A DNA stretch of 64,000 nucleotides from the NCBI GenBank assembly GCA_033725935.1, contig MU867126.1:1-64000 (forward strand). The letters are read 5' to 3'. This stretch comes from Cladorrhinum sp. PSN259 (Eukaryota > Ascomycota > Sordariomycetes > Sordariales > Podosporaceae). A model generated the notes under the pieces. It was not told the DNA's origin. It made no database searches and saw only the letters and a program-made list of their open reading frames with translations. Below, one piece after another: positions 1 through 10,623 of this stretch (the first letter of the stretch is position 1; every line of letters starts with the position of its first letter). The position numbers and the translations under genes were made by a program.

Positions 1-99
1 GTAGCGGCTTGCACCAGGGCGTAAGTGGTACGGTTAGATAGGGTTTTTCGACGTCTTTCGTATGACGTAGAAATCAAGGGGTTTGGAGGGGCGCTTTAG
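1..99. other. GC-richer fragment at left edge
   Basis: This piece is clearly less AT-rich than the DNA to its right. The Gypsy reverse transcriptase frame on the minus strand loses family resemblance at about 100, just after the catalytic region, so this is probably a different fragment or a recombination or nested-insertion boundary. No gene was recognised. Confidence 0.3.
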
Positions 100-2430
100 A
101 ACTTATTATATAGAGTAAGAAGATTTTTAGAGTAAATTAAGATATCGTTTAAGTATATAAAGGTAAATCGATTTAAATAAGGGCGTAGGGTATAGTCGAT
201 TATATTTTAGAATATCGCCGGGGTATTAGTAGGTTTAAAAGGCATAACCTAATATTTAAAATATTTATAATGAGTCTTAAAAGCTATTTTTTTATTTATC
301 CTCTTCCTTAATCCGGATATAGCTAAAGGCTATCGGAAGATTTAAACGATTTAATTATTAGGCGCTAGCTAATTTATTTTTATTTCTTTAATAAGCGGTA
401 ACGGATATTTATTCTTATTTTTTTCCTTATTTAATTATCGATAATTAATTATAATCCTCAAGTCTATTATTCCCTTTTTAGGTATAAATAAAATAGGATA
501 GGCCGCCTTACTTTATAACTTTTAAATAAATCCTTTTAATAAATTTTCCTTAATATATTCTTATAAAGTTTAGTCCTATTATAGTCTTAGGTAATATGCC
601 TTATAATATTATAATTTAGCTCCTTTCTTTAGTTAAATTTTATAGTCGAAAGAGGTTTTTATAAAGAGCTCGTTCTTTATTCTATATTTCAAGACGGTAA
701 AATTATAATATTCTTTTAGAATATTACCGAGGTTTTCTTTTTCCTTTAGAAGTTTATATCCTAAGTCGTCGCTTAGGTTATCCTCTAGCTTTTTTAATCT
801 GATATATATTACCTAACCTTCTGGTTCTTTAAGGTGCGAGGGTCCGCTTTTAGATACTCCCTTATTAATTAATATTAGCTTGTTATAGCTTGTATATCTT
901 ATATATTTAGGGAACCTCTTATCCCTCTGGGTACTTAGGAGCTTTATTTAATTCGGTTTTATTTACTTATTTGGTATTAAGCCTGGAATTAAGTTAGTTA
1001 TTCTTTTAATTAATATCCGGGTTATATTTCTTTAATTAAGGATGTCTTAAAATTATATTATATTTAGGACCTATAGGTAAGATATCGAAGTTTATTTTTT
1101 ACGGGTTATCGTTTACTGTAATTAAGAATATTATTTTTTATAAATTAATTCCTTTATTATAATTAGCTGTTTGCCCTTTATTGGTCTTTATTTAATAAGG
1201 TTATTTCTTTATAATTTATAGTATTTTTTCTATTTTATTTACGAATGAGGGATTAATAATATTAATTGTGCTTTTTAAGTCGATTATTATAATAGCTCGA
1301 TATTCTTTTTCCTTAGAGTCTGTCTATTATACTTCTAGGGTTAAAGTATTTTAGTTTCTTAATACCGTAGCTTTAGCGATTATTTCGTATTATGCTGTGG
1401 AGGTCTTTTTATTAGGTCCGGCTCGCGGCCTCCTGGTACGAGTTATAATCTGTTATTATGGAATTAATCTGTTTTATTTAGGCCTAGGAAGGCCCGTTGG
1501 CCGTTTTCTGCCTAAGGGCCTCTGGTATATATCTATTGAGTATCGTAATACTATGCCCTAGCCTTAGCTTCTTTATATTTATTATATTAGTGGTAGTAGT
1601 AGTTTCGGAATTCGGAACGGCTTTTATGCTAGCATTTTTCTAGAATTATATATTCGATAAGTAAGATATCTTCGTCTTTTGTAATCTTTCTGTAATTTTA
1701 ATAAGACTCTATTTCCTTTTCGTATACCTTTAATTTAGGTATATTATTTCTTTTATACGGGAAGAATTCGTAATAGGCCTTAAATCGATAGTGTATTTTA
1801 TACTGATTGTAGATATAGTCGAATTATGCGATGTGGTAGTGTAGTCTGTGTAAGTGATATGAGAGGGGAGAGTCTTCGGGATGAAGTCTTGCCTCGATGT
1901 ACTCTCGTGGTCGTCCTTCTCTATAGATCGTATATTGTCCTAGTCTGGTGAAGTTAGCGACCTTTTCTTCGTTAGTTACTTATTAGCCTTATTAGTAGGA
2001 GATCTCGTAGAGATTCTTATCTTTTGCTTTTTCGGCATTATAGGCCTCGTCGGCAGCTCTAATATATTGTAGTTCTTCTGAGGCTATAGGTTCTCTTATC
2101 GGGAGGGGTTCGAGGGCGTAATCTAAGGCTTTTTCTAGCTTGTAAAAGGTTAGTCCTTGGGGGTTATTGGGTATAAGGTTTTCTATAGTTATATGTCTAA
2201 TTATTATGCCGAAAATATTGTCTTTTTTACTGCTCTTTTCCTTATAGAGGGTATCTTCCTCGTCCTTTTAATAAGCTATTCTAACGGTACGATCGTTTTC
2301 TGTAAATTGAACGTGCTTTTATTCGGGGATTAGTTTAAATTTTCTTAGGGCTTAGTAATCTTATATATAGTGGCTTATTTTATTATAGTTAAAGTATTTA
2401 ACCTTAGATTTATTTTTAGGCTTATTATTA
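100..2430 (-). mobile_element. RIP-degraded Ty3/Gypsy retrotransposon pol relic
   Basis: Read on the minus strand, 100-590 translates, with many stops, into a recognisable Ty3/Gypsy reverse transcriptase. Visible landmarks are AAYPILFIPKKG, a degraded NYR.LN segment, NKYPLPLI, MPFKPTNTPAIF and YLNDILIYSK. Upstream, around 1200-1400, a retropepsin-like stretch reads IDLKSTINIINPSFVNKI, where an aspartic protease would have D(S/T)GA. The order protease then reverse transcriptase fits Gypsy pol. Stops are mostly TAG or TAA where Gln or Trp is expected. The first Asp of the YxDD catalytic motif (about 139-153) is Asn. Gag should lie toward 1400-2430, but no clear zinc knuckle was found. No LTRs were identified. 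The element is dead. Confidence 0.8.
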
Positions 2431-2439
2431 TATTTGCGC

Positions 2440-4320
2440 TAGTAACAGCTTGCAATCTATGAACTTGGCGACAAAACGTACGAAAATACCATCATTCAAT
2501 CGAGCTTAAAAATCTCTATCCCTCGACGACGGCTTCCAACCGGCGGGGGGCGTAGCGCGTCGCCGCGATGCCTCCAAAGATGGGGGGAAGAGGCGGGGGA
2601 AAGAGGGCGACCGCGATAAGGAAAAGTCCTGTAATAGGGCTTGCCCCACTGCCCGGAAGATCCCAGCCAACCAGAACGACGCTAATTAACGAAGAAGACG
2701 AGGAAATGGAGGAGGGCGCTGATAAAAGCGGAGATAATGAGGATGAGGACGAGGATGAGGAAGTGTAGCGGAAGCTTTTAGAGGGACTAGAGGAAGAGGG
2801 TATTGCAGGATTGCTAATGGACTTAGTCCCGGGAAAGGATAATAATAAAGCGTTTTATCTAATCGACGAGCTCGTAAGAAAAATCGCGAGGATGCGGATA
2901 AGAATCGCGGTCTTAAAAGAGAAAGGTCCCTTCTCGAAAGGGGCTGATTTCGGGGCTCTATAGAAGGCAATTATAGAAGAAGTTCAGAAGGCAATCGGGG
3001 GGTTAAAAAAGGAGGTTTAAAAAGTAAAGAATAAGGTAAAGAAAGCACTAAAAGTCAGCTCTCAGAAAGGGGGGCCGGGCATAGGAGCCCGCACTTAGGC
3101 GGCAGTGGCTGCCGAAAAGCCCCTAAAGAAGGTTATACCGGGGCGTATTAGGAAAGAGGTCTTAATACGTAGCTTAGTCGCGCCGGCATTTGCCCGGCGG
3201 TCTTTTTAGGAGATCGTTTAGGCAGTAAACGGAGCGTCTAAAAGGAAAGGGGCAGTTACGGCGAGGAAGCTTCCGAGCGGTAACGTGGTGGTCACTTTCT
3301 AAGAGGCGAAAATAAAGGAATGGTATACGTAAGACGCGAATAAGGAATAGATTATAAAGGCATTCGGAAAGGAGGTAAAGGAGGTAAAGAAAACCTTTAC
3401 GGTCTTAATAAAAGGGATATTAAAAAGGGATCTGAAGAATACGATGGAGGTAGAATTTAGTAAAACGATTGGATTAACGATAGTTAAGAGAGTTAAATTT
3501 CGAATCCCGGTATTAGGAGGAATAACGAGGGCAACGGCGTTAGTTACGATGACTAGCGAAGAAAAGGCGAAGAAGGCTTGCGACGAAAGGGTCGTTTAGC
3601 GAGCCTAGATATTATACTACGAGCTATACTAGGCAGTCTTATAAACCACCTAGTGCTATAAGTACTGGGGATGGGGACATACCCAACGGTTCTATAAGAA
3701 ATCGGCGTTATGCCTACGGTATGGTATAACGGCTTACGGGGAGGGTAAGAGGGCAGGAGAGGCCTAGTGCCCTACCCATAATAATTAAGCCAGCCTAAGA
3801 TATTCGAATTATATAAGGAAGCACCCGGCCTAGGTACGGTAGTGCCCGGAAGCAATAAAAGCCCGGAATGCAGCTAGGGAGGCGTATCAGTATCGGCCGA
3901 GGACATTCGACCTTACTCTGCTAGAAAAACAAAATCAGGAGTAACGATAGATAACCTTTTAGGGAGGAGGCGAGGAATACCAAGTAGTAGGAAGAAAACG
4001 GCCGAGGGGCCGACCCCCCTTAATGGCCGTTACGGCAAAGCGAGCGGCGAATGATCCAAGGCAGGGAAAGCTGAATTTAGTAACGAGGGATACGACGGGG
4101 CCTGGCGTGGCCACTGGTGCCCCGGCTGCTACGGCGGCCGCAGACCAGGATGTAGGGATGCAGGAAGCTTAGTCTAAGACGGCTTCTTTTTACCTGTAGT
4201 ACGAAGAAGTCAAGAGTTAAGGCCTTAAAAGGAGGGTATAGGTTTTTCACCCAGCCAGATAACTGGCATGGTTTTCCTGTACAATAAGATAGCTAGCAGG
4301 ACCGGCGAACCTTTGACTAA
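2440..4320 (+). mobile_element. Tad-like LINE ORF1 (gag-like) relic
   Basis: Composition shifts to GC-richer DNA at about 2440. From the ATG at 2568 the plus strand encodes a basic then acidic N-terminus, a Lys/Glu-rich coiled-coil-like middle and, near 3653-3775, a degraded zinc-knuckle segment (CYKYWGWGHTQRFYKKS, later CLRYG). This layout matches ORF1 of Tad1-type non-LTR retrotransposons of ascomycetes. The frame is interrupted almost only by TAG, which is what CAG-to-TAG and TGG-to-TAG changes from RIP would give. Several expected Cys are Tyr. No convincing ORF2 (endonuclease/reverse transcriptase) follows downstream, so the element is truncated or decayed beyond recognition there. Confidence 0.6.
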
Positions 4321-7000
4321 AGGGCAATCGGTAGTACGAAATATTTTTTTATTTATTTCTTTAATATAGCGAGAATAACTTATAGGTATAATATCCCTAA
4401 AAAGATTAATAACGTCGGCGTTAAAATAACGACGTTCTTTAATAAAGCATTATTACGATTTCTTTTTCGGAAGGTTTTCCTATACTCTATTAGCAGATAT
4501 TTTAAGGGTTAGATAGAAGAGGAAAACTTATAGTCTTAGCGATAAATTTCTTAGCGTTAGAAAGTCTTCGGGATAAAGACTATAAAGGAGGGGAAACGTA
4601 TTATACCCCGCGCGTAAATCTCCCCCGTATACGGACCCTAATATAAGGTATTATATAGCCTATAGCCAATTACTAGGCTAGGAATGGAAAGACCTATAAA
4701 GTCCCGATATAGCTAATCAGGGATTGACTACACTAATTACGATCCGAATATTGCAAGTAGCGAAGTCGTAAAGTTAACTATACTAACTGCAGAAACTAAG
4801 GTGTAAATAGAGCAGTTAATAAAGTTAGTATATAATATACTTAGGAAAATATATATAGATAGCTTTATTATAAGGTAGGGGAAGTGCTAGGCACTTCCTA
4901 TCATAAGGACTTGGTTCCTTACGTAAGCAATATAACGTTTATTATCTATAATCTTCTTTATAGTCCTATACTTTCTTTATAGAGGAGTTTACAAAACTAC
5001 CTATTAGTTAATAGTAATTAACCCCGTCTGAAAGCGTCCCATAATCTTCGATTCCCCTATTATATTACCCTAGGCGTACTGCCTTGCAGTCTGAACCTTA
5101 TCCGGTATAGGTTATAACACGTAGCTTAACCTTTTAGAATATCTTATACGGATATTCCTTAATTATAAAAATAAACGTATTTTTATTTATAATTCCTTAG
5201 AACATAAGGCTATTACCTTCGATTATAAAATCGAATAATGTACCGGAGATTTCGGCGCATTATACCTTAACGAAATATTCCGCTAATATACTATCGCGGT
5301 CCTTTATATCTTATTTTAAATCGGCTAATATAGTCTTATAGCTAATGCTATTTAAGCGCTTTATAATTTCTTAACGGAATTATAAGTACGTAGGCTTTTA
5401 CGGCTCCTTATCGTTATTATTTACGGTAATTATATACTTTTCCGCCGTAACGGAATTTAAACGGACCGATATACGTCGCGATTATTTAGCTATTAAGGCT
5501 TCTTTATTCCGCATTAATAGGTATTTAAAGGAGCCCGTAAAACGGACTTCCTTATAGGCGCGCTTTTAGAAGGTATTATCGTTATCCTCGTTTTTATTAA
5601 TAATTTCGGTATCGCCGTCGTCGGCTATATCGTATTAAATGTTATTAACGCGAGGGTACGGGGTATTAAGGCGGCTAATAATTCGGCTAGTCGTAAGCTT
5701 TAGGGTACCGTTAAGACCGGAGGGTCCGGCACGCTCTTTACCGTAATTACTTATTGTAATTATCGCTTAATAAGGTTTCGTAATTAAGTAGCTATAATAA
5801 TATCGTAACGATTCGGTAATCGATTACTTAATTAATCGTTAATTATAAGGTTCTTTTATTTTCGGGAATATTCTGAGCGGCCTTCTTAGGCAATAGTATT
5901 AATCTTACGATTATTACGAAAAAAGTAGTAGTAATAGCTATAGAGCTATAAATTAGTTTCTTTATTATTGAAATCGTAAGATAAAGAAGAAAAAAAGGAA
6001 ACGGGCAAAGTCCCGTTTAGCAGTGGGAAGTTAGTCCTACTCCCACTTATCTGCCAGCTAGTCCCGCTAGCTAGCGTACGATTCTGTTATCTACTCTATA
6101 TATAGCTCTGACATCCGTCATAAGTATTATATTTTATAAAATAAATGGTTTTTTTAATAATAAGGCTAATGCTAAAACTATAATAAAAATAAAAAATAAA
6201 AAATAAAGACTATAATAATAACGGATCTTTTAACGATATCTTTTTTAAGAATTAAATATATAAGGAATAAAGCTTTAAAAACTTTAAAGCGTAATTAAAA
6301 ATGAAAGTTAAGTTTTTTAAAGGACCTTTTAAAGGAACTATTAAATCCTTTATAATAAAGATTAAGAAAAGGGAATCATTTTATATTTAAAAGGAATCGC
6401 TTTATAAACGTTTTCGAACTTATAATATTTACTTTTAATAACGGTAAAAGGCGATAATTACTAAAGATAATATAATTTTCTTTCAAGCACGTGACTTAAT
6501 ACCGGATCAGAGTAATCATAATAAATTATATAACTAAATAGTAGATAAATGCTTTATACCTAAAGGGGTAATTATACAAATATAAAGTTATATATTTATA
6601 TATTTTATATTATATTATAGATAATATCTTTTAGCTTATAACTCCCTATATAAGCTCTCTTCCCTTTATCGAACTTTTTACTTTATAACCTTATTGCTTA
6701 TAATAGAGTGTCATTAATCAAGGACGTTACGTCTTACGTAACTATGTATAGCGTATCACGAGTTTCCCGCTAATCTTACGCGTATTAAAACGTTTTAAAT
6801 ATTATCATAACGTATAATTTATTTATTACTCTTAAAGCATATTATATAATACATTCTCAAAGTAATTGGCCTCGCCTTAACAAGCCGCAGCATTCGCTAA
6901 TTATAATTTAGCGCACGGACTAATAATTTATCCGTTAATTCCCGGTACCTTGCGTATTAGCTGCTAGATCGTAAAGTTAACTGCTAACAATAAATACTTT
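4321..7000. repeat. AT-rich RIP-mutated repeat DNA
   Basis: This stretch is very AT-rich, rich in TA dinucleotides, and has no long open frame on either strand. It is the continuation of the degraded repeat block. It contains a minus-strand relic frame (listed separately) and short inverted repeats, such as the perfect hairpin GGAAGTGC-TAG-GCACTTCC near 4879 and an AGTGGGA/TCCCACT stem near 6020-6046. No functional gene is supported. Confidence 0.7.
4890..5760 (-). mobile_element. Unidentified degraded reading frame in RIP block
   Basis: On the minus strand from about 5760 down to 4890 one reading frame holds protein-like sequence interrupted mainly by TAG and a few TAA. Sample pieces are EVRFTGSFKYLLMRNKEAL, ISVRLNSVTAEKYIIT and KDRDSILAEYFVKV. 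This looks like an ORF in which Gln and Trp codons were converted to stops. The family was not recognised; it could be a gag-like or other transposon protein, or a duplicated host gene hit by RIP. The assignment as mobile is inferred from its surroundings only. Confidence 0.35.
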
Positions 7001-7934
7001 CATTCCTCGGCCCCATACCACAATTTTACCTTTTCTCCATTCCTCCTTTCGTTTCCTCTAGTTCTTACTTCGTAGATCCTAACTTATGGCAAAAGTACTG
7101 CACTCAAGCTTAGACATATAACGCGACCCGCAACGCGACCAGCCACCCTCGACGCCGGTATTTGAGGGACGGATCAACTTGCAAGTCTTTTAGATTAATA
7201 CGCAACTCTCTCTCTCATCCGCTGCGCTAGGATATACACCTAACTGAGTTCGAGATTCGCGGACTGAGGAAGCCGAAACAGGGGGAGGAGCTCAGTTCAG
7301 CCAGCTGCCTCGTGCCGCGGACATCGCTCTGGGCTTTTTTGTTGCCCTTAGGCCATCGAAGCCTCACCACAAACCGACACTGCGGCGTTAAACCGCCCAG
7401 AGCGATTAGCTCGAGCTTGCGTCCGTGATCTTGGAGGTTCTTACTGCTAACTAAGACGCTAGCTTTATACCCTCTCGCACTAGCCTCGAGGAACGCATCT
7501 CTTTTAGCATCTCTCTCTCTCGGCATCACCGTCTCGCACTTCATGAGGCACACTGGTTGGGCGCTTCAGAGCCTGCCTGAATTCACGTCTATATCAGCTC
7601 ACATTGTTTTGCGCGTTCCAGAACACTTGTTGCAGAAGGGCGCCCATGGGATAAGATTGAGTCAGCCTGCCGCAGAGATCTCCGCGTCGTCGATCGGCAG
7701 CACGTCATGGAGCGAACTGGTGTAGTAAGTTAGTGTGTGGCGAGCAGGCTGGTGGCAAAAACAAAGTTAGTATAAAGTAGTCACTTCTCCCAGGCCCTCT
7801 AATTGAGCAAAGATATTGAAAAATAGTTAGAGTTGTAACATAAAGGGAAAAAGTAAGAAAAGTTAACTTGCATTCTATCTGAACCCATTTTATAAGAGAG
7901 AATATAAAACGCTATCTCTCTATAACACAAAATT
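7001..7934. other. Transition from repeat block, no gene recognised
   Basis: Composition rises from AT-rich to average over this stretch. Short open frames exist on both strands but show no family resemblance and no supporting splice signals. Bases 7780-7930 are AT-rich and lie just 3' of the WD40 pseudogene on its strand, so they would include its 3' untranslated region. Confidence 0.4.
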
Positions 7935-9115
7935 CTACCGATGCGACCAGGCCACCGAGCAGACAGTCCTGCCATGGCCCTTTAGCGTCGACACACACTG
8001 GCCGGTCGCCGGATCCCAGATCTTAACTGTATTATCGCGCGAGCCGGACGCCAGCCGGGCCGCATCGTACGACCAGGCCACCGACCAGACAGTATTGCTA
8101 TGGCCGTTTAGCGTCGACACGCACTGGCCGGTCGCCGGATCCCAGATCTTGACTGTGTTGTCGGACGAGCCGGACGCCAGCCGGGCCGCATCGTATGACC
8201 AGGCCACCGAGTAGACAGAATTGCTATGGCCCTTTAGCGTCAACACGCACTTGCCGGTCGCCGGATCCCAGATCTTGACTGTCTTGTCGTACGAGCCGGA
8301 TGCCAGGAGTCGTGTGTCTTTTACTCGTTCGTTGATCATCTGCCAAGACAAAGGATATTTAGTGGTCATCGGTCCATTTCATGTCCGGAAACCCCGGGGG
8401 CTTGAGGTTTGAGACTCACTAAGGTAGGAGCTGGCTTGGGCTGAGCCCGCCTTTGCCACTGTTCCTCCTCCTTGAGCCGCGCCAGCCGAGCCGCGTCTTC
8501 TTGTTCGGCCTTGGTCCTGGCTTTTTCAATTCCTTCCTTTGTCTTGCGCTCTTCTGCTTCTCCAGCCTTGCGCTCCTTGACCTCCTTGCCCAATACAGAC
8601 GTTGCGGGTTTAGCCGACGAGAACGTCCGTTGCAGGTGGTGGATAGGTAAAGCCTGCACTGGCGCCATTGGATCACTCCGCGGGTTCGTGCCCTTGCCTG
8701 CAACTGAGGCATTGTCGTATGTGTCTTCCCAACCGTCCCTTGGCTCGATGCTCCACGAGTCAGCTGCCGTTGTTGCTTCGCCCATAGGATTAGCTTCCAG
8801 CCTAGTTATCATATATGAATATCGTCAGCATGAGTACCTCGCGTACACGTACAACTTGACCGGCAATAAACCAAGACTCAGGAAGTACCTTGGCGTCGAT
8901 GCGGCGTAAGGAGCCAGCCAACGGGAAGAGAGGACTTGTTTAATGGCTGGGCGATGCTCGGGCTGCCCCGCCATGGCACTCTGGACGAAGCTGCCACAAA
9001 ACCAAGTCAACGCGCCTAGTACATCATCAGGAAAAGGTGCCTGGCTCCTGGCGTAATCGAGAACCTGGTTCGGCGAGTAAAACGGTGGGGAACCGGTGCG
9101 CATGCAGCAGGCAAC
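7935..9115 (-). pseudogene. 5'-truncated protein kinase / WD40 gene
   Basis: Three minus-strand exons join in frame: about 9115-8889, 8801-8420 and 8339-7935. The introns are 8802-8888 (GTACTT...CTAG) and 8340-8419 (GTGAGT...GGCAG). The first exon encodes the C-lobe end of a Ser/Thr kinase (TGSPPF, FPDDVL, PEHRPAIKQVLSSRWLAP). The second is a charged, Glu/Lys-rich linker. The third carries three nearly identical WD40 repeats ending in a stop. No ATG or kinase N-lobe exists upstream: past about 9115 the sequence belongs to the opposite-strand gene. The kinase part is therefore cut off and the locus is probably non-functional, although the surviving exons have clean splice sites and no internal stops. 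Kinase- or NACHT-linked WD40 proteins in fungi are often allorecognition receptors; that role is inferred here. Confidence 0.65.
7938..8310 (-). repeat. 126-bp tandem WD40-coding repeats
   Basis: Near-identical units recur exactly 126 bp apart: the string GAGCCGGA starts at 8041, 8167 and 8293. This equals 42 residues, one WD40 blade (ASGS.D.TVKIWDPATG.CV.TL.GHS). A partial fourth unit lies at 7938-8040. Such high nucleotide identity between blades is typical of the HET-E/NWD type of fast-evolving repeat array. Confidence 0.85.
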
Positions 9116-10623
9116 AGCTCTCGGTGTGCCTTGCGCAGGCCATCAATACGCTCGAGACGGTGGTGCAGAGAGACGTCCTCTCGCGGCCGAACTTGTTCGG
9201 CTTTGGGTTCAGAGCGAAAAAGGCGGCATGGGTGAGAAAGAAAGATACCGTGGATGGCATTATTACGGACCTCGAGGCGTAGCAGGGCCGCGCCGACCCC
9301 TCGTGGTTCCTGATCATGAGAATTGCTGATCCCATCATTGACAATGAACTCGCCAAAGCGCGTGTCGTCGAAACAAAGACGCATGGCCTGCCCACCGCTG
9401 CAAAACAGCCCTTCGCGGTCGCCGCGGGCCTGCGGAACGTTTTGTCACCCAAACCCGAGCAGACGAAGTCTGTGTTCTTGACCGACACGCCGATGCAGTG
9501 GCGCAACATTCCCTTCTCCAGCGTGAAGGCAGGGCGGCTCGAAGGAGCCGGTGATGCGAGATGGTATATCGTGGACACTGTCGAGATAGGGGCGGCGGCC
9601 CAGGTGCGCGATGTCGCTCGAGATGTCGGCACGTTAGCGGTCAAGCTCTCCAAGGCCGACCCGCTCGCTTTCGGTCTGCTCAACTGCAAGGGAGCCGTTG
9701 CGGTACCACGTCAAAGACGCGAGTCTCGTCATCCGATCTCGCGGCACCCTAACCAGCACGACTACGAGTGCTTCAAGTTCATCTTTCGGATCCCCGAGGG
9801 CATGGAGGTGTTACAGTCGCTCCGGCACCTGCTGCTCAACTCGGACGCGCACATCTCGCTCTCCCGCAAGGTTCGCATGGCGCGAGGGCTTGCCAAGGCG
9901 GTCAGCTATGTGCACGCCTTCGCTTTCGTGCACAAGAACGTACGACCAGAATCGGTGCTGTGCTTTGAGAAGCCAGAGGAGAACCCCTCACTGCCGTCCT
10001 TGCACAGCAGCAGCGCTGCCAGCATCAGCTGTCACGACAGCCACGCCTTCCTAGTTGGCTTCGACGCGTTCCGCGCCTCGACAGCCGACACGCTCATGGC
10101 GGGCGACATGCGCTGGGAACGCAACGTGTACCGGCACCCACTACGACAGGGCAACGACCCGGCCGAGAAGTACCGCATGCAGCACGACATCTACAGCCTC
10201 GGTGTATGTCTGCTCGAGCTCGGACTGTGGGAGTCCTTTGTCGAGTACACGGAGGGGGGCGGGGCTCAAACCCCTCAACCCAAGCTCGGCGGGACATACG
10301 AAAACTTCCAAGCGTGGATGCAGGAGAAACCCATGGCTGTAACAACGACCACAACTAGTACTGGGCGTGCGGATGATACTGCGTCTAAATCCCGCGGGGA
10401 TCTCGCTTTCTAGCTAAAAGATTACCTTGTCGAGCAGGCCCAGACCAGGCTGGCGCCGCGCATGGGCGAGCGGTATGCGCGCGTCGTGCTGTCGTGTCTG
10501 GCATGCTTGGATGAGGACAGCGAGGATTTTAGCGGGGCCGCGGCCGAAGACACGAGCGACGAGGCTGCCGCGCTGTGCTTCATCGAGAATGTCATACATG
10601 CGTTGGACGAGATCGCGGTGTGA
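9116..10623 (+). pseudogene. HeLo-family pseudokinase gene, 5'-truncated with nonsense codon
   Basis: The plus-strand frame starts abruptly near 9116 and runs to the stop at 10621-10623. It resembles the fungal HeLo-domain plus kinase-like family (N-terminal helical domain, then a degenerate kinase). The catalytic loop reads VHKNVRPESVL where HRD is expected, and the DFG position reads VGF, so the kinase would be catalytically dead. Later landmarks are DIYSLGVCLLELGLWESF and ERYARVVLSCLACLD. TAG at 9280-9282 interrupts the frame at a position that reads as Trp (DLEA-stop-QGRADPSWF). A 75-nt intron, 10339-10413 (GTAACA...TTTCTAG), restores continuity to the C-terminal exon. The N-terminal HeLo helices and the start codon are missing. 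The nonsense codon and missing 5' end mark it as a pseudogene. Confidence 0.65.

Noticed and set aside
4254..6100. Possible terminal inverted repeats of a DNA transposon (GCTAGC-rich strings at about 4290 and 6060)
   Set aside because: Similarity is short and imperfect, with no target-site duplication visible.
8366..8369. Overlapping stop and start (ATGA) between two minus-strand frames, suggesting coupled genes
   Set aside because: Both belong to one gene; an 80-nt GT-AG intron (8340-8419) removes the overlap and joins the frames.
9027..9689. Minus-strand open frame of 220 codons
   Set aside because: Antisense to the HeLo-pseudokinase gene; no motif and no splice link to the kinase/WD40 exons beyond 9115.
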